From positions 3,348,001 through 3,412,000 of the forward strand of contig CP073042.1 of the NCBI GenBank assembly GCA_018114805.1: DNA of 64,000 nt, written 5' to 3'. Below the pieces are notes generated by a model that saw only the letters and a program-made list of their open reading frames with translations, was not told the origin of the DNA and ran no database searches. The translations under genes were made by a program, and so were the position numbers. This document shows positions 47,707-56,575 of the stretch, piece by piece. This DNA comes from Candidatus Streptomyces philanthi. Its GTDB lineage: Bacteria; Actinomycetota; Actinomycetes; Streptomycetales; Streptomycetaceae. Positions within the stretch are counted from its first letter, which is position 1, and each line of letters starts with the position of its first letter.

Positions 47707-49095
47707 ATGCCGAACGCGAACGCGAGACCGTCCACGAACCCGAAGCCGCCCGCCGCGGCGCCCGAGCCCGCGCTGCGGCGCGCCCTGAGCACCTCGTTGT
47801 TGTACTTCTTCATCCTCGGCGACGTGCTGGGGGCCGGGGTGTACGTGCTGGTGGTGCAAGTCGCCGCGGCGTCCGGAGGGGCGGTGTGGGTGCCGTTGCT
47901 GGTGGCGCTGGCGCTGTCCCTGCTCACTGCCGCCTCGTACGCCGAACTGGTGACCAAGTACCCGCGGGCCGGTGGGTCCTCCCACTACGCCACCCGGGCG
48001 TTCGGGCCGGCGGCCGGGTTCGTCACCGGCTTCTGCATGCTCGCGGCGGGGATCGTCTCGGTCGCCGCCCTGGCCCGTGGCTTCGCCGGTGACTACCTCA
48101 CCGCCTTCCTCACCCTGCCGGTCGCTCTCGTCGCCGGCCTCTTCCTCGTCCTGCTGGGCCTGGTCAACGCGCGCGGCATCAGGGAGTCCACCCGGGCCAA
48201 CGTCGTCGCCACGCTGGTGGAGGTCGGCGGGCTGGTGGTCATCGTGTGCCTGGGCGCCTGGCTGTTGTCTCGGGGCGAGGGCGACCCCGGGCGACTCCTT
48301 GAGCTGGGCACCGCGCGGGAGGATCCCGCGGCGGCCGTGCTGAGCGGTTCCGTCCTCGCCTACTACTCCTTCGTCGGCTTCGAGACGTCCGTCAACGTCG
48401 CCGAGGAGACCCGCGACCCCGGCCGCTCCTACCCGCGCGCCCTCTTCGGCGCGCTCGCCACCGCCGGCTTCGTCTACGTCCTGGTCGGCGTCGCCGCCTC
48501 CGCCGCCGTGCCCACCGAGGTGCTCGCCGACTCCAGCGGCCCGTTGCTCGAAGTCGTCCGCGCCGCCGGCGGGGTGCCCCCGCTCCTGCTTCAGCGCGAT
48601 CGCCTTGGTGGCCGTCGCCAACGGCGCCCTGCTCACCGGGATCATGTCGTCCCGCCTGGCGTACGGCATGGCCCGCGACGGGCTGCTGCCCGGCGTGCTC
48701 ACCCGGGTGCTGCCCGTCCGGCGCACTCCCTGGGTGGCGATCATCGCCACCGCCGGGCCGGCCCTGCTGCTCGCCCTCACGGGCAGTGTGGTCACGCTGG
48801 CCTCCACCCTGGTCCTGTTGCTCCTGGTGGTCTTCCTGTTCGTCAACACCGCCGCCCTGGCCCTGCGCTCCGACCCCGGCGAGCCGGGCCACTTCCGCGC
48901 CCCGTCGTCCTGCCCGTCCTGGGCGCCGCCTCCTGCGTCGTGCTCGCCACGCAGATCGAGGCCGCGGTGTGGCTTCGCGGCTCGGCCGTCCTCGGCCTCG
49001 CGGTCGTCCTGGCCGTCATCGCCGGCGGCCGGAGCCGCCGCGGGAGCCTGTCCCCCAGCGCGCGCGGCACCCAGCGCGCCGACGCGGACGCCTGA
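47707..49095 (+). pseudogene. APC-family amino acid permease (two frameshifts)
   Basis: ATG 47707 (MPNANARPSTNPKPPAAAPEPALRRALSTSLLYFFILGDVLGAGVYVLV) begins a 12-span permease with the APC signature GAGVYVLV in span 1. SYAELVTKYPRAGGSSHYATRAFG and GSVLAYYSFVGFETSVNVAEETRDPGRSYP are classic for amino acid/cation permeases. A frameshift near 48590 leads to VAVANGALLTGIMSSRLAYGMARDGLLP, and a second near 48900 to VLGAASCVVLATQIEAAVWL and the stop at 49095. Restored length ~460 residues. Substrate amino acid unknown. Confidence 0.87.
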
Positions 49096-49208
49096 CGCAC
49101 CGCCCCCGGCCTGGTGGCGTCCAGCCCCACCGGCCCTCGCCCCCCACTGGCCCTCGCGCCCGTGTCAGGGGGCCCATCGATCCCTGAAGGCGCGTGAAAG
49201 CGCGTCGC

Positions 49209-49234
49209 CCCCGACCTGTTCTTCCAGGTCGGGG
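49209..49234. terminator. Bidirectional terminator hairpin
   Basis: CCCCGACCTG and CAGGTCGGGG form a perfect 10-bp stem around TTCTTC. It lies between the convergent APC permease and DUF4232 lipoprotein genes and can serve both. Confidence 0.8.
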
Positions 49235-49303
49235 CGGGCACCACCGGGCGACGCCCTGGCGGAAGCCGGCGTGCGGCGCGATGTCGGAGAGGCTCACGGT
49301 GGC

Positions 49304-50059
49304 TCAGAAGTCGTACGGCTTCTCGGTGCTCCAGTTCAGCACGTCGGCCTCGGTCCAGGTGAACTTCGGCTGGGCGCCCTTGACGTCGACGGAGTAGGAG
49401 GGCTGGGTCTGGCCGTTCGTGTCGCGCAGGGCCATCGCGAACGAGGTGGCGCTGCGGTTGTCCGTGCCGTGGTCGAAGAGGTTCACCGCGCTGTAGACCG
49501 GGGTGCCGGGCTTGAGCGTGATCCGCTCGTCGCCGCCCGGGTGGTCCTTCTCCGAGTGCGGCAGCGGGGCCGGGTCGTCGAGGTCGTCACCGAGCTTCAC
49601 GGACGGGTACGAGGTGACCCAGCACGGCTCGTCGCCGGCGTTCGAGACGGTGAGCAGCAGGTGGTCGCCCTGCTCACCGGCGAAGCGGTGCTCCGCCTTG
49701 ACCATGATCTCGTCGCCGACGCACTGCTGGACGTCGGCCGTCGTGCCGTTGTCCGACGCGCCCGGGGCGGTCTTGGCGCGCGCGGCCTCCTTGGTGTCAC
49801 CACCGCTGCCGGCCCGCTCCGTACCGCCCTTGGCGCCCGCGCTGTCCGTGCCGCCGGCGGTGCCGCCCTCGCTGGCCGTGCCGCCCTTGCCGCCGTCACC
49901 GTCCTCGGCGGGTGTGGACTGGTTCTGCGTGGAGCCGGTGGTCTTGTCGCCCCCCGCCGCCTTCGAGCCCTCGTCGGAGCCGCCGCACGCGGTCAGCCCC
50001 AGCGCCAGCGCGGCGGTGACGACGGCCAGGGTGGCGGTGCGAATCCGAGAAGTGCGCAT
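49304..50059 (-). CDS. DUF4232-type lipoprotein
   Basis: ATG 50059 follows AGGGGGAAC and gives 251 residues. The N terminus RTSRIRTATLAVVTAALALGLTACGG is a lipoprotein signal with lipobox LTAC. An ~80-residue Gly/Thr/Lys linker (SEGGTAGGTDSAGAKGG) leads to a DUF4232 domain: VQQCVGDEIMVKAEHRFAGEQGDHLLLTVSNAGDEPCWVTSYPSVKL, with the conserved Cys pair, and DERITLKPGTPVYSAVNLF. It is intact and exposed on the outer membrane face. Function unknown. A relative lies 2.4 kb away at 46895. Confidence 0.88.
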   Translation of the reverse strand: MRTSRIRTATLAVVTAALALGLTACGGSDEGSKAAGGDKTTGSTQNQSTPAEDGDGGKGGTASEGGTAGGTDSAGAKGGTERAGSGGDTKEAARAKTAPGASDNGTTADVQQCVGDEIMVKAEHRFAGEQGDHLLLTVSNAGDEPCWVTSYPSVKLGDDLDDPAPLPHSEKDHPGGDERITLKPGTPVYSAVNLFDHGTDNRSATSFAMALRDTNGQTQPSYSVDVKGAQPKFTWTEADVLNWSTEKPYDF

Positions 50060-50267
50060 GAGCGGTTCCCCCTGCGTGTGGTGCTGCACTCTTCGGTGGT
50101 CGTTCCCGCGGCGTGGGCACAACCTTTCCCGGGGCCGCTGACGTTCCGACAACACCTCACTCACGTCCCGTGGCCACCCCGGCGTGAGCGGGTAACGCCC
50201 GGCCGTTAGGCCCCTGCCACCAGGGCTCGCGCGCTGCGGCGGCCTGCCGTACGGCACCCCACGACGA

Positions 50268-50307
50268 AAATCGCCCCTTACCGGTTCTCACAGGTCAGGG
50301 GCGATTT
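50268..50307 (-). terminator. Terminator downstream of tRNA-Ser
   Basis: AAATCGCCCCT (50268-50278) and AGGGGCGATTT (50297-50307) form a perfect 11-bp stem that starts 9 bp from the 3' end of the leftward tRNA gene. Confidence 0.85.
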
Positions 50308-50315
50308 GCCAGAAG

Positions 50316-50402
50316 CGGTAGCGGTGGGATTTGAACCCACGGAGGAGTTGCCCCCTCACACGCTTTCGAGGCGTGCTCCTTAGGCCGCTCGGACACGCTA
50401 CC
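50316..50402 (-). tRNA. tRNA-Ser (CGA)
   Basis: On the minus strand an 87-nt class II tRNA folds: acceptor GGTAGCG/CGCTACC with G73, anticodon loop CTCGAAA (anticodon CGA) on a CACGC/GCGTG stem, a long variable arm GAGGGGGCAACTCCTCC and T-arm GTGGGTTCAAATCCCAC. No CCA is encoded. Confidence 0.95.
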
Positions 50403-50412
50403 GAGAGACAGC

Positions 50413-50979
50413 TTAGTGGACGGGGGGCCGTGCGCCGAAATCGGTTCCGGGGCGGAGGTGGTTTGGGGCCTTCTGTCCCGTTCGGGGTCCGTGGTCGCTC
50501 GTACGGGACGGCGCCTGGCGGTCGCGGAAGAAGTGGGTCAGGAGGGCGGCGCACTCGTCGGCCAGCACGCCGTGGACGACCTCGGGACGGTGATTGAGGC
50601 GGCGGTCGCGCACGACGTCCCACAGGGAGCCGACGGCGCCCGCCTTCTCGTCCACCGCCCCGTAGACGACCCGGTCGAGGCGCGCGAGGACGATCGCCCC
50701 CGCGCACATCGTGCACGGCTCCAGCGTGACCACCAGCGTGCAGTCGGTCAGCCGCCACTCGCCGAGCTGGGCCGCCGCCTCGCGGATGGCGAGCACCTCG
50801 GCGTGGGCCGTGGGGTCGCCGGTTGCCTCGCGCTCGTTGCGCCCCCGGCCGAGCACGGAGCCGTCCGGGCCGAGGACCACGGCGCCGACCGGGACGTCGC
50901 CGGTCTCCGGGGCCCGTACGGCCTCCTCCAGGGCGTGCCGCATCGGCCCGAGCCAGGGAGCGCGCAGGGGATCAGTCAT
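50413..50979 (-). CDS. tadA: tRNA adenosine(34) deaminase TadA
   Basis: ATG 50979 (MTDPLRAPWLGPMRHALEEAVRAPETGDVPVGAVVLGPDG) gives 188 residues. The zinc and catalytic motifs are present: HAEVLAIREAA (HAE) and PCTMCAGAIVLARLDRVVYGA (PCxxC). The family converts A34 to inosine in tRNA-Arg(ACG), an essential step. The C-terminal ~30 residues are a basic, Pro-rich extension. The partner gene lies directly upstream on the same strand, as in other actinobacteria. Intact. Confidence 0.95.
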   Translation of the reverse strand: MTDPLRAPWLGPMRHALEEAVRAPETGDVPVGAVVLGPDGSVLGRGRNEREATGDPTAHAEVLAIREAAAQLGEWRLTDCTLVVTLEPCTMCAGAIVLARLDRVVYGAVDEKAGAVGSLWDVVRDRRLNHRPEVVHGVLADECAALLTHFFRDRQAPSRTSDHGPRTGQKAPNHLRPGTDFGARPPVH

Positions 50980-51039
50980 GGCACCAGTGTGCGGCCGTCC
51001 CGCCGCCCGGCCGACGGCGGGCGGCGGCTTCACCTGTCG

Positions 51040-51564
51040 TCAGCGCACCGCCTCCAGAACCTCCCCACAGCCGAGGACGTCCGCGATCTCGCTGAGCGCG
51101 TCATCGCCCAGTGCGCGCAGCTCCTTGGTGCTGATGCCGAGGTCGGCGAGGACCTCCGGGTCGCCGAGCGGGCCGGCGGGCAAGGCCTCGCCCGCGACGT
51201 CGGGCGCGTCGTCGTCGTCCTCCGCGTCGGGTTCACCGTCCTCCGTGCCGTCGAGGTCGACCAGCTGGTCGAGGTCGGCTTCCGCGTTGTGTTCGGTCAG
51301 CTCGTCGGTGAGCATCGCGCCGTACGAGCTGCGGGCGGCTGCCGCCGCGTCCGATACGTAGGTGCGCGGGTCGTCCTCGCCGTCCACCCGAACGAGGCCG
51401 AACCATGCTTCTTCCTGCTCGATGTAGACGAGCACCGTGTCCTCATCGACCGCGGCCCCCCGGGCCAGCTCGGTCAGATCGGACAGGGACTCGACGTCGT
51501 CGAGCTCTGTGTCGCTCGCTTCCCACCCGTCTTCGGTGCGCGCGAGCAGTGCGGCGAAGTACAC
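51040..51564 (-). CDS. tRNA adenosine deaminase-associated protein
   Basis: GTG 51564 is chosen since GGGAGA sits 6 bases upstream and the family starts with YFAALLARTEDGWEASDTELDDVESL; ATG 51585 adds seven residues. The 174-residue acidic protein is the actinobacterial family that always adjoins tadA. The middle is a run of Asp/Glu (LDGTEDGEPDAEDDDDAPD) and the end GLSTKELRALGDDALSEIADVLGCGEVLEAVR-like helix block (here GISTKELRALGDDALSE). Its biochemical role is not known; context suggests a link to tRNA editing. Confidence 0.9.
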   Translation of the reverse strand: MYFAALLARTEDGWEASDTELDDVESLSDLTELARGAAVDEDTVLVYIEQEEAWFGLVRVDGEDDPRTYVSDAAAAARSSYGAMLTDELTEHNAEADLDQLVDLDGTEDGEPDAEDDDDAPDVAGEALPAGPLGDPEVLADLGISTKELRALGDDALSEIADVLGCGEVLEAVR

Positions 51565-51958
51565 CGTGACTCTCCCACTGGTCATAGGCGTGCCGGGACC
51601 GACGGGGCAGCGCCCCGCCACTCGGAATCGTGGCAGAAACCAGCGCGCCGCGAAGGGTCTTCCGGAGTGCGTCGGGCGGCTCTGTGACGTGTTGTCACTG
51701 ATGGATCATCCCTGGGAGCGCTCGGTGATCCGGACGTACGTTCGGTAGTTCGGTGATCACTCAGTGCGCGCTCGACCGGCGCGCGCCCGCTGCTCAGCCG
51801 GGGTGTGTCGGGGCGGCGTCGGCGGTGGGTGAGGGGCGCTCGACGGGGTGGGCCCGCGCGGCACGGCGGCCGGTCCCGCGCGTTCGGGCGGCCGTCCGCG
51901 ACGGGCCCCCGCCCGGGGTCGCCGTGCCGCCGCCGGCGGGGGCGCCGTCGTGGCTCCG
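51565..51958. other. Intergenic stretch without a recognisable gene
   Basis: About 390 bp between the TadA-associated gene and a small damaged leftward gene. Its first 160 bp are less GC-rich and likely hold the promoter for the TadA pair. Nothing else is supported. Confidence 0.45.
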
Positions 51959-52110
51959 CTACCCGCGAAAGGTGCGCATGCGCATGGCCTGGCGCATGCG
52001 CGCCGCGCGGGCGCGGCGGGGTTGGCCGCGGTCGCGCAGCTCGCGCGCCTCGTACAGTTCGCGCAGGAACGCGGCGCGCCGTCGGCGCCGGGTTCGTCTG
52101 GGCCGGACAT
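51959..52110 (-). pseudogene. Small basic conserved protein (one frameshift)
   Basis: ATG 52110 reads MSGPDEPGADGA; one base later the adjacent frame reads RRAAFLRELYEARELRDRGQPRRARAARMRQAMRMRTFRG and stops at 51959. I recognise this as a ~45-50-residue, Arg-rich, helical protein kept next to upp in Streptomyces; relatives start MSG and pass directly into RRRAAFLRELYEARELRDR. A 1-base indel near 52070 is therefore likely. Function unknown. Confidence 0.6.
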
Positions 52111-52268
52111 TGACACCACCTCGGGCGGGGCCCGGCTCCGGTGTGGTGGGCTGGGCCTAGGTGCCCACTTTCCCCCGAAACGGTGGATTTGATGCCACCG
52201 AGGCCACAGACTGTCGGCGGCCGGGCGCGAAGCGGTCGTCGCACGTGCACTCGGTTACTGTCGTTGCC

Positions 52269-52904
52269 ATGAGTATCCACGTCGTCGACCACCCGCTGGT
52301 CGCGCACAAGCTCACCACGTTGCGCGATCGGCGCACCGACAGTCCGACCTTCCGGCGCCTCTCCGACGAGCTGGTCACCCTGCTCGCGTACGAGGCGACG
52401 CGCGACGTGCGCACCGAGCAGGTGGACATCGAGACCCCGTTCACCCGCACGACGGGGGTGCGGCTCTCGCACCCGCGCCCGCTCGTCGTGCCGATCCTGC
52501 GGGCCGGCCTCGGCATGCTCGACGGCATGGTGCGGCTGCTGCCCACGGCCGAGGTGGGCTTCCTCGGGATGGTGCGGAACGAGGAGACGCTCCAGGCCTC
52601 GACGTACGTGTCGCGGATGCCCGACGACCTCTCCGGCCGCCAGGTGTACGTGCTGGACCCGATGCTGGCCACGGGCGGCACGCTCGTCGCGGCCATCAAG
52701 GAGCTGATCGGGCGGGGCGCCGACGACGTGACGGCGCTGTGCCTGCTGGCGGCGCCGGAGGGCGTCGAGGTGATGGAGCGGGAGCTGGCGGGGACGCCGG
52801 TGACGGTGGTCACCGCGTCCGTGGACGAGCGGCTGGACGAGAACGGGTACATCGTGCCCGGGCTCGGCGACGCGGGCGACCGGATGTACGGCACCGCGGG
52901 CTGA
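52269..52904 (+). CDS. upp: Uracil phosphoribosyltransferase
   Basis: ATG 52269 ([46 protein letters not shown]) gives 211 residues, full length for Upp. The PRPP-binding loop [20 protein letters not shown] and the uracil-site signature [20 protein letters not shown] are intact. It makes UMP from uracil and PRPP in pyrimidine salvage. The frame is open upstream to 52161 without need. A strong terminator follows directly. Confidence 0.97.
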   Translation: MSIHVVDHPLVAHKLTTLRDRRTDSPTFRRLSDELVTLLAYEATRDVRTEQVDIETPFTRTTGVRLSHPRPLVVPILRAGLGMLDGMVRLLPTAEVGFLGMVRNEETLQASTYVSRMPDDLSGRQVYVLDPMLATGGTLVAAIKELIGRGADDVTALCLLAAPEGVEVMERELAGTPVTVVTASVDERLDENGYIVPGLGDAGDRMYGTAG

Positions 52905-52906
52905 GA

Positions 52907-52944
52907 CCGCGCCCGCCCCGCCCCCCGGGGCGCGGCGGGCGCGG
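52907..52944 (+). terminator. Terminator after upp
   Basis: CCGCGCCCGCC (52907-52917) pairs with GGCGGGCGCGG (52934-52944), 3 bp after the upp stop codon, and lies between convergent genes. Confidence 0.75.
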
Positions 52945-52996
52945 GCCAGCGACCTCCGGCGGGGTGGCGGTTCAGCGGGTCACCCGGCTCAGCGGG

Positions 52997-53626
52997 TCAG
53001 CAGTTCGCGCTGGGGCGCGGGGCCGGCTGGGCTAGGGTGGCCAGTGCCCGCCGCGCGTCCCGCTCGGCGGCCAGCTCGCGGTAGCCGTCGCCGATGATCA
53101 GGTCGAGGTCCTGGCCCTTGCGGGCGTCTGTCCTGGTCTGGGCCCCGGCGAGCTGCGTGCCGAGCACGTCGGTGCGGCCGTCGGTGGCGGCCTTGGGGCC
53201 GAGCACCAGGCCGGCGCCCTTGACCTTCTTGTCGTACGCGGCCGGGGCGTTGCCGACCGTGCCGACCTTGAAGCCGCGCTTGCGCAGCTCGTCGGCGGTC
53301 TCCTTGGCCAGGCCGCTGCGGGGCGTGGCGTTGTAGACGTTGACGGTGATGGTCGCCGGCTTCGGGAGCGGCCTGGCCGACGGGGACGGCGTGCCCGGCG
53401 GCTCGCAGGCACCACGGTCCTCGGAGGCGTGCGCGGTGCTGCCACCGCCGCCGGTGAACACGTCGATGAGCTGGAGCGTTCCCCAGCCGATGAGGCCGAG
53501 GGCGAGGACTGAGCCGATGGCCGCGAACACGATCCGATGGCGATTTCTGGGGCGGCGCATCCGCGGGTACCGGTCACCCGTGATGCGGTACTTTCCGCCC
53601 ATGCCGGGGGGCGTCAGCATGCTCAT
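52997..53626 (-). CDS. Membrane-anchored LytR_C-domain protein
   Basis: ATG 53626 (MSMLTPPGMGGKYRITGDRYPRMRRPRNRHRIVFAAIGSVLALGLIGW) gives 209 residues with one N-terminal span and the rest outside. The outer part is a LytR_C domain: ATITVNVYNATPRSGLAKETADELRKRGFKVGTVGNAP. This domain often follows LCP wall-polymer ligases, but here it stands alone. Intact. I recall the same neighbour of upp in other Streptomyces. Confidence 0.9.
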   Translation of the reverse strand: MSMLTPPGMGGKYRITGDRYPRMRRPRNRHRIVFAAIGSVLALGLIGWGTLQLIDVFTGGGGSTAHASEDRGACEPPGTPSPSARPLPKPATITVNVYNATPRSGLAKETADELRKRGFKVGTVGNAPAAYDKKVKGAGLVLGPKAATDGRTDVLGTQLAGAQTRTDARKGQDLDLIIGDGYRELAAERDARRALATLAQPAPRPSANC

Positions 53627-53746
53627 GGCGGCAGCGTAGTGCGGTCCGCCGCTCATGCCTACTAAATGATCAACCGTTCGAGCCGGGCCCAACCCGATCG
53701 GCGCAGCCGAAAGCACCGGCCGACGCCGTCGGCCGAGGCGGGTGGG

Positions 53747-54043
53747 TCAGCCCAGTTCCAGCACGCGGGCGTGGAGCACCTGGCGCTGCTGCAACGCCGC
53801 GCGCACCGCGCGGTGGAGCCCGTCCTCCAGGTACAGGTCGCCCTGCCACTTCACGACGTGGGCGAACAGGTCGCCGTAGAACGTCGAGTCCTCCGCGAGC
53901 AGCGTCTCCAGATCGAGTTGCTGCTTCGTGGTGACGAGCTGGTCAAGACGTACCGGGCGTGGGGCCACATCCGCCCACTGGCGGGTGCTTTCCCGGCCGT
54001 GGTCGGGGTACGGCCGCCCGTTTCCGATGCGCTTGAAGATCAC
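53747..54043 (-). CDS. Conserved actinobacterial protein, often labelled VapB-type antitoxin-like
   Basis: The 98-residue product MIFKRIGNGRPYPDHGRESTRQWADVAPRPVRLDQLVTTK continues QQLDLETLLAEDSTFYGDLFAHVVKWQGDLYLEDGLHRAVRAALQQRQVLHARVLELG. The LYLEDGLHRAVRA.....VLHARVL piece is ParB/Srx-like. It is strongly conserved in Streptomyces as I remember it, and databases tend to call it a VapB-family antitoxin; no toxin gene is nearby, so that label is doubtful. Confidence 0.75.
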   Translation of the reverse strand: MIFKRIGNGRPYPDHGRESTRQWADVAPRPVRLDQLVTTKQQLDLETLLAEDSTFYGDLFAHVVKWQGDLYLEDGLHRAVRAALQQRQVLHARVLELG

Positions 54044-54155
54044 ACGGAAAGCCTACCGGGCCGGTGGCACCCGGCGCAGCCATGAGCGGAGAGTACGGAG
54101 CCGACATAGGGCCGCATATCGGGAGCTGACGCACGCCGACCCCGGTCCGCTCGGC

Positions 54156-54817
54156 TCAACCGCGCGGCTTCGCGCCGCCGCGCCCGCCCCCGGCGGTCGG
54201 CTTCCGCGCCCCGCCGCCGCTCCCGCCGCCCGACTCCCCCTTGGCCGCGCGGGCGGCTTGCTTGGCGCTCTGCTTGTACGCGCGGACCTTGGCCAGCGTC
54301 TCGGGGCCCGTGATGTCGGCGGCCGAGCGGTGCGCCCTCCTTGCCGTACGCCCCCGCCGCCTCCCGCCAGCCGGCGGACCGCACGCCGAGTTGCTTGCCG
54401 AGCAGGGCCAGGAAGATCTGGGACTTCTGCTTGCCGAAGCCCGGTAGGTCGTTCAGGCGGCGCAGCACTTCCCTCCCGTCGTCGCAGTCGCGCCAGAGGT
54501 TGGCGGGGTCGCCGTCGTAGTGCTCGACCAGGTACGCGCAGAGCTACTGCACGCGCCCGGCCATCGAGCCCGGGTAGCGGCGCACGGCGGGCTTGGCGGA
54601 CAGCAGGGCGGCGAACTCCTCCGGGTCGCGGCCCGCGATGTTGTGGGGCGTCGAGGTCGTCGGCGCCCAGCCGGCTGGCGATGGTGTACGGGCCGGCGAA
54701 GGCCCACTCCATCGGGACCTGTTGATCGAGCAGTATGCCGATCAGGGTGGCCAGCGGGCTGCAGCTGAGCAGGGCGTCGGCGGCGGGCTCCTGGGCGAGC
54801 CGGATGCTGGTGTCCAT
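54156..54817 (-). pseudogene. HhH-GPD-type DNA repair protein (two frameshifts and an in-frame TAG)
   Basis: ATG 54817 reads MDTSIRLAQEPAADALLSCSPLATLIGILLDQQVPMEWAFAGPYTIASRLG. A frameshift near 54650 leads to NIAGRDPEEFAALLSAKPAVRRYPGSMAGRVQ, then TAG (54544-54546), then LCAYLVEHYDGDPANLWRDCDDGREVLRRLNDLPGFGKQKSQIFLALLGKQLGV with a helix-hairpin-helix (LPGFGKQKS). A second shift near 54335 leads to SAADITGPETLAKVRAYKQSAKQAARAAKG and a basic Gly-rich tail. The family acts on damaged bases; the restored length is ~220 residues. Confidence 0.82.
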
Positions 54818-55131
54818 GGGCGGTCAGGGCGCCGGGGCCGTCGGTGGACGCGGCCCGGGCTGTCCCCGTCCTCCTCTCGTGCCGGGCGGTCGCGGGGGAC
54901 GTGCTCTGCGGCCATCCTTTCCCGCGCCCCCGCCCTCCGCGACCGCGCGCCACGCCGGGGCCTGCGTGTCCGGCCGCGCGCGTGGGGCGGGCGAGGGCCA
55001 GGCGGTCCTGCGTCCGGCCGTGGCGGGCCAGGCCCGGGCGGGGCGAGATCTGGTCGGCGGGCGGGTGGCCGGTACGGCGCGTACCCGGCGCGCGGACTGG
55101 TTCGGTGGATCGGCAGAGGGGACGGCTGGCT
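54818..55131. other. Intergenic region between divergent genes
   Basis: About 310 bp between the HhH-GPD gene and the NAD(P)-binding gene. No supported gene and no clear hairpin or operator. Confidence 0.4.
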
Positions 55132-55812
55132 GTGAAGGTAGTGATCTTCGGTGCGACCGGGATGGTCGGTCAGGGCGTGCTGCGGGAGTGCCTGCTCGAC
55201 TCCCGGGTGGAGAGCGCGCTCGTGGTCGGCCGGACCTCGCTCGGGCGGCGCCACCCCAAGCTGCGGGAGGTCGTCCACGGCGACTTCGCCGACTTCGCGC
55301 CGATCGGCGCGAAGCTGGCCGGCCTCGACGCCTGCTTCTGGTGCCTGGGCATATCGGCCGGTGGCAAGAGCGCGGCGGAGTACCGGCGGGTGACGTACGA
55401 CTACACGCTGGCCGGCGCGCGCGAGCTGGCCGCGCGGAGCCCGGGGCTCACCTTCACCTACGTCTCCGGCGAGGGCACCGACGGCACCGGCCGCTCCCGG
55501 GCCAGTTGGGCGCGGGTCAAGGGGGAGACGGAGAACGCGCTGCTGGCCACGGACGGCCTGGACGCGTACCTGTTCCGGCCGAACTACATCCACCCTGTGC
55601 ACGGCGAGCGGTCCAAGACGCCGCTGTACCGGGCGGCGTACGCGGCCACCTCCTTGGCGTACCCGGTGCTGCGCCGGGTCGCGCCCGGGCAGGTGACCTC
55701 GACGGAACGGTTGGGGCAGGCCATGATCGCCGTCGTCGGACGGCGCGGCGGCGAACGGGTGCTGCGCAGCCGGGAGATCAACCACATCGCGGGCGGGGCC
55801 GGGGCGGAGTAG
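55132..55812 (+). CDS. NAD(P)H-binding (NmrA/HSCARG-like) protein
   Basis: GTG 55132 gives 226 residues starting KVVIFGATGMVGQGVLRECLLDSRVESALVVGRT. The Rossmann GATGMVGQG loop and VSGEGTDGTGRSRASWARVKGETENAL, which holds the SDR-like S/T..K helix, identify an atypical short-chain dehydrogenase. Late LFRPNYIHPVHGERSKTP is the expected substrate-side loop. It is intact. An in-frame open stretch to 54844 is not supported by a ribosome-binding site or similarity. Confidence 0.88.
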   Translation: MKVVIFGATGMVGQGVLRECLLDSRVESALVVGRTSLGRRHPKLREVVHGDFADFAPIGAKLAGLDACFWCLGISAGGKSAAEYRRVTYDYTLAGARELAARSPGLTFTYVSGEGTDGTGRSRASWARVKGETENALLATDGLDAYLFRPNYIHPVHGERSKTPLYRAAYAATSLAYPVLRRVAPGQVTSTERLGQAMIAVVGRRGGERVLRSREINHIAGGAGAE

Positions 55813-55920
55813 GCGGCGGCGCGGGCCCGGCCGGGGACGGCGGCCAGCGGGGCCAGCGCGTCGGGCGCTCGGGCCCGCCAGAAGCTCACCGGCCGGGGCA
55901 CTCCCGCTCGGGAGCCGTGC

Positions 55921-56404
55921 TCACTTCACCTCGTTGAGCCGCCCCGTCGCCACGTCGAAGACGAAGCCGCGCACGGCGTCCGTGTGGGGCACGAACGGGC
56001 TGGCCTTGATCCGCCGCACCGACTGTCGCACGTCCTGCTCGACGTCGCCGAACGCCTCCGCTGCCCACGGCGGTCGGATGCCCGTCTCCTTCCTCGATCC
56101 GTTGCCGGAACGCGTCGTCCGAAAACGTCAGCATCCCGCGGTCGGTGTGGTGGACGAGCACGATCTCCCGGGTGCCGAGCAGCCGCTGGCTGATCGCCAG
56201 CGACCGGATCTCGTTCTCGGTGACCGCGTCTCCGGCGTTGCGGATGACGTGCGCCTCACCCTCCCGGATGCCCAGCGCCGCGTACACGTTCAGCCGCGCG
56301 TCCATGCAGGCCACCACCGCCACGTGACGCGAGGGTGGTAGCGGCCCTTCGAAGGAAGCGGCGTACGTCGCGTTGTTGGCCAGGTACTCGTCGGTGACGG
56401 ACAT
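55921..56404 (-). pseudogene. Beta-class carbonic anhydrase-like protein (frameshift; third zinc ligand is Arg)
   Basis: ATG 56404 reads MSVTDEYLANNATYAASFEGPLPPSRHVAVVACMDARLNVYAALGI; CMDAR supplies the first Cys ligand and the Asp/Arg dyad, and AHVIRNAGDAVTENEIRSLAISQRLLG is typical of the short plant-type beta group. The HxxC motif reads HTDR: the usual HHTDCGML is HHTDRGML, TGC to CGC. Near 56085 the frame shifts; INDUCED continuation reads RRIKASPFVPHTDAVRGFVFDVATGRLNEVK to 55921. Without the third Cys a normal zinc site cannot form. Confidence 0.82.
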
Positions 56405-56575
56405 GGTGCACCAGCTTCCTCTTCGGTGTGACGCCTGGTGATCGCCACAGCACGGTACGGGCGCGCGAACGCCCTTCGGAAGCCGCCGGGCCGCCCGTAC
56501 ACACGCCTGTAGCGTCGCCGCAACAAGCCGATGTCACGTGGTAGTTGATGAGGCGTGTGGTCCCGGCGGAGGCGC

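Noticed and set aside
53747..54043. Toxin-antitoxin locus suggested by the VapB-like label
   Set aside because: No toxin gene adjoins it, and the protein looks ParB/Srx-like instead of an AbrB or ribbon-helix-helix antitoxin.
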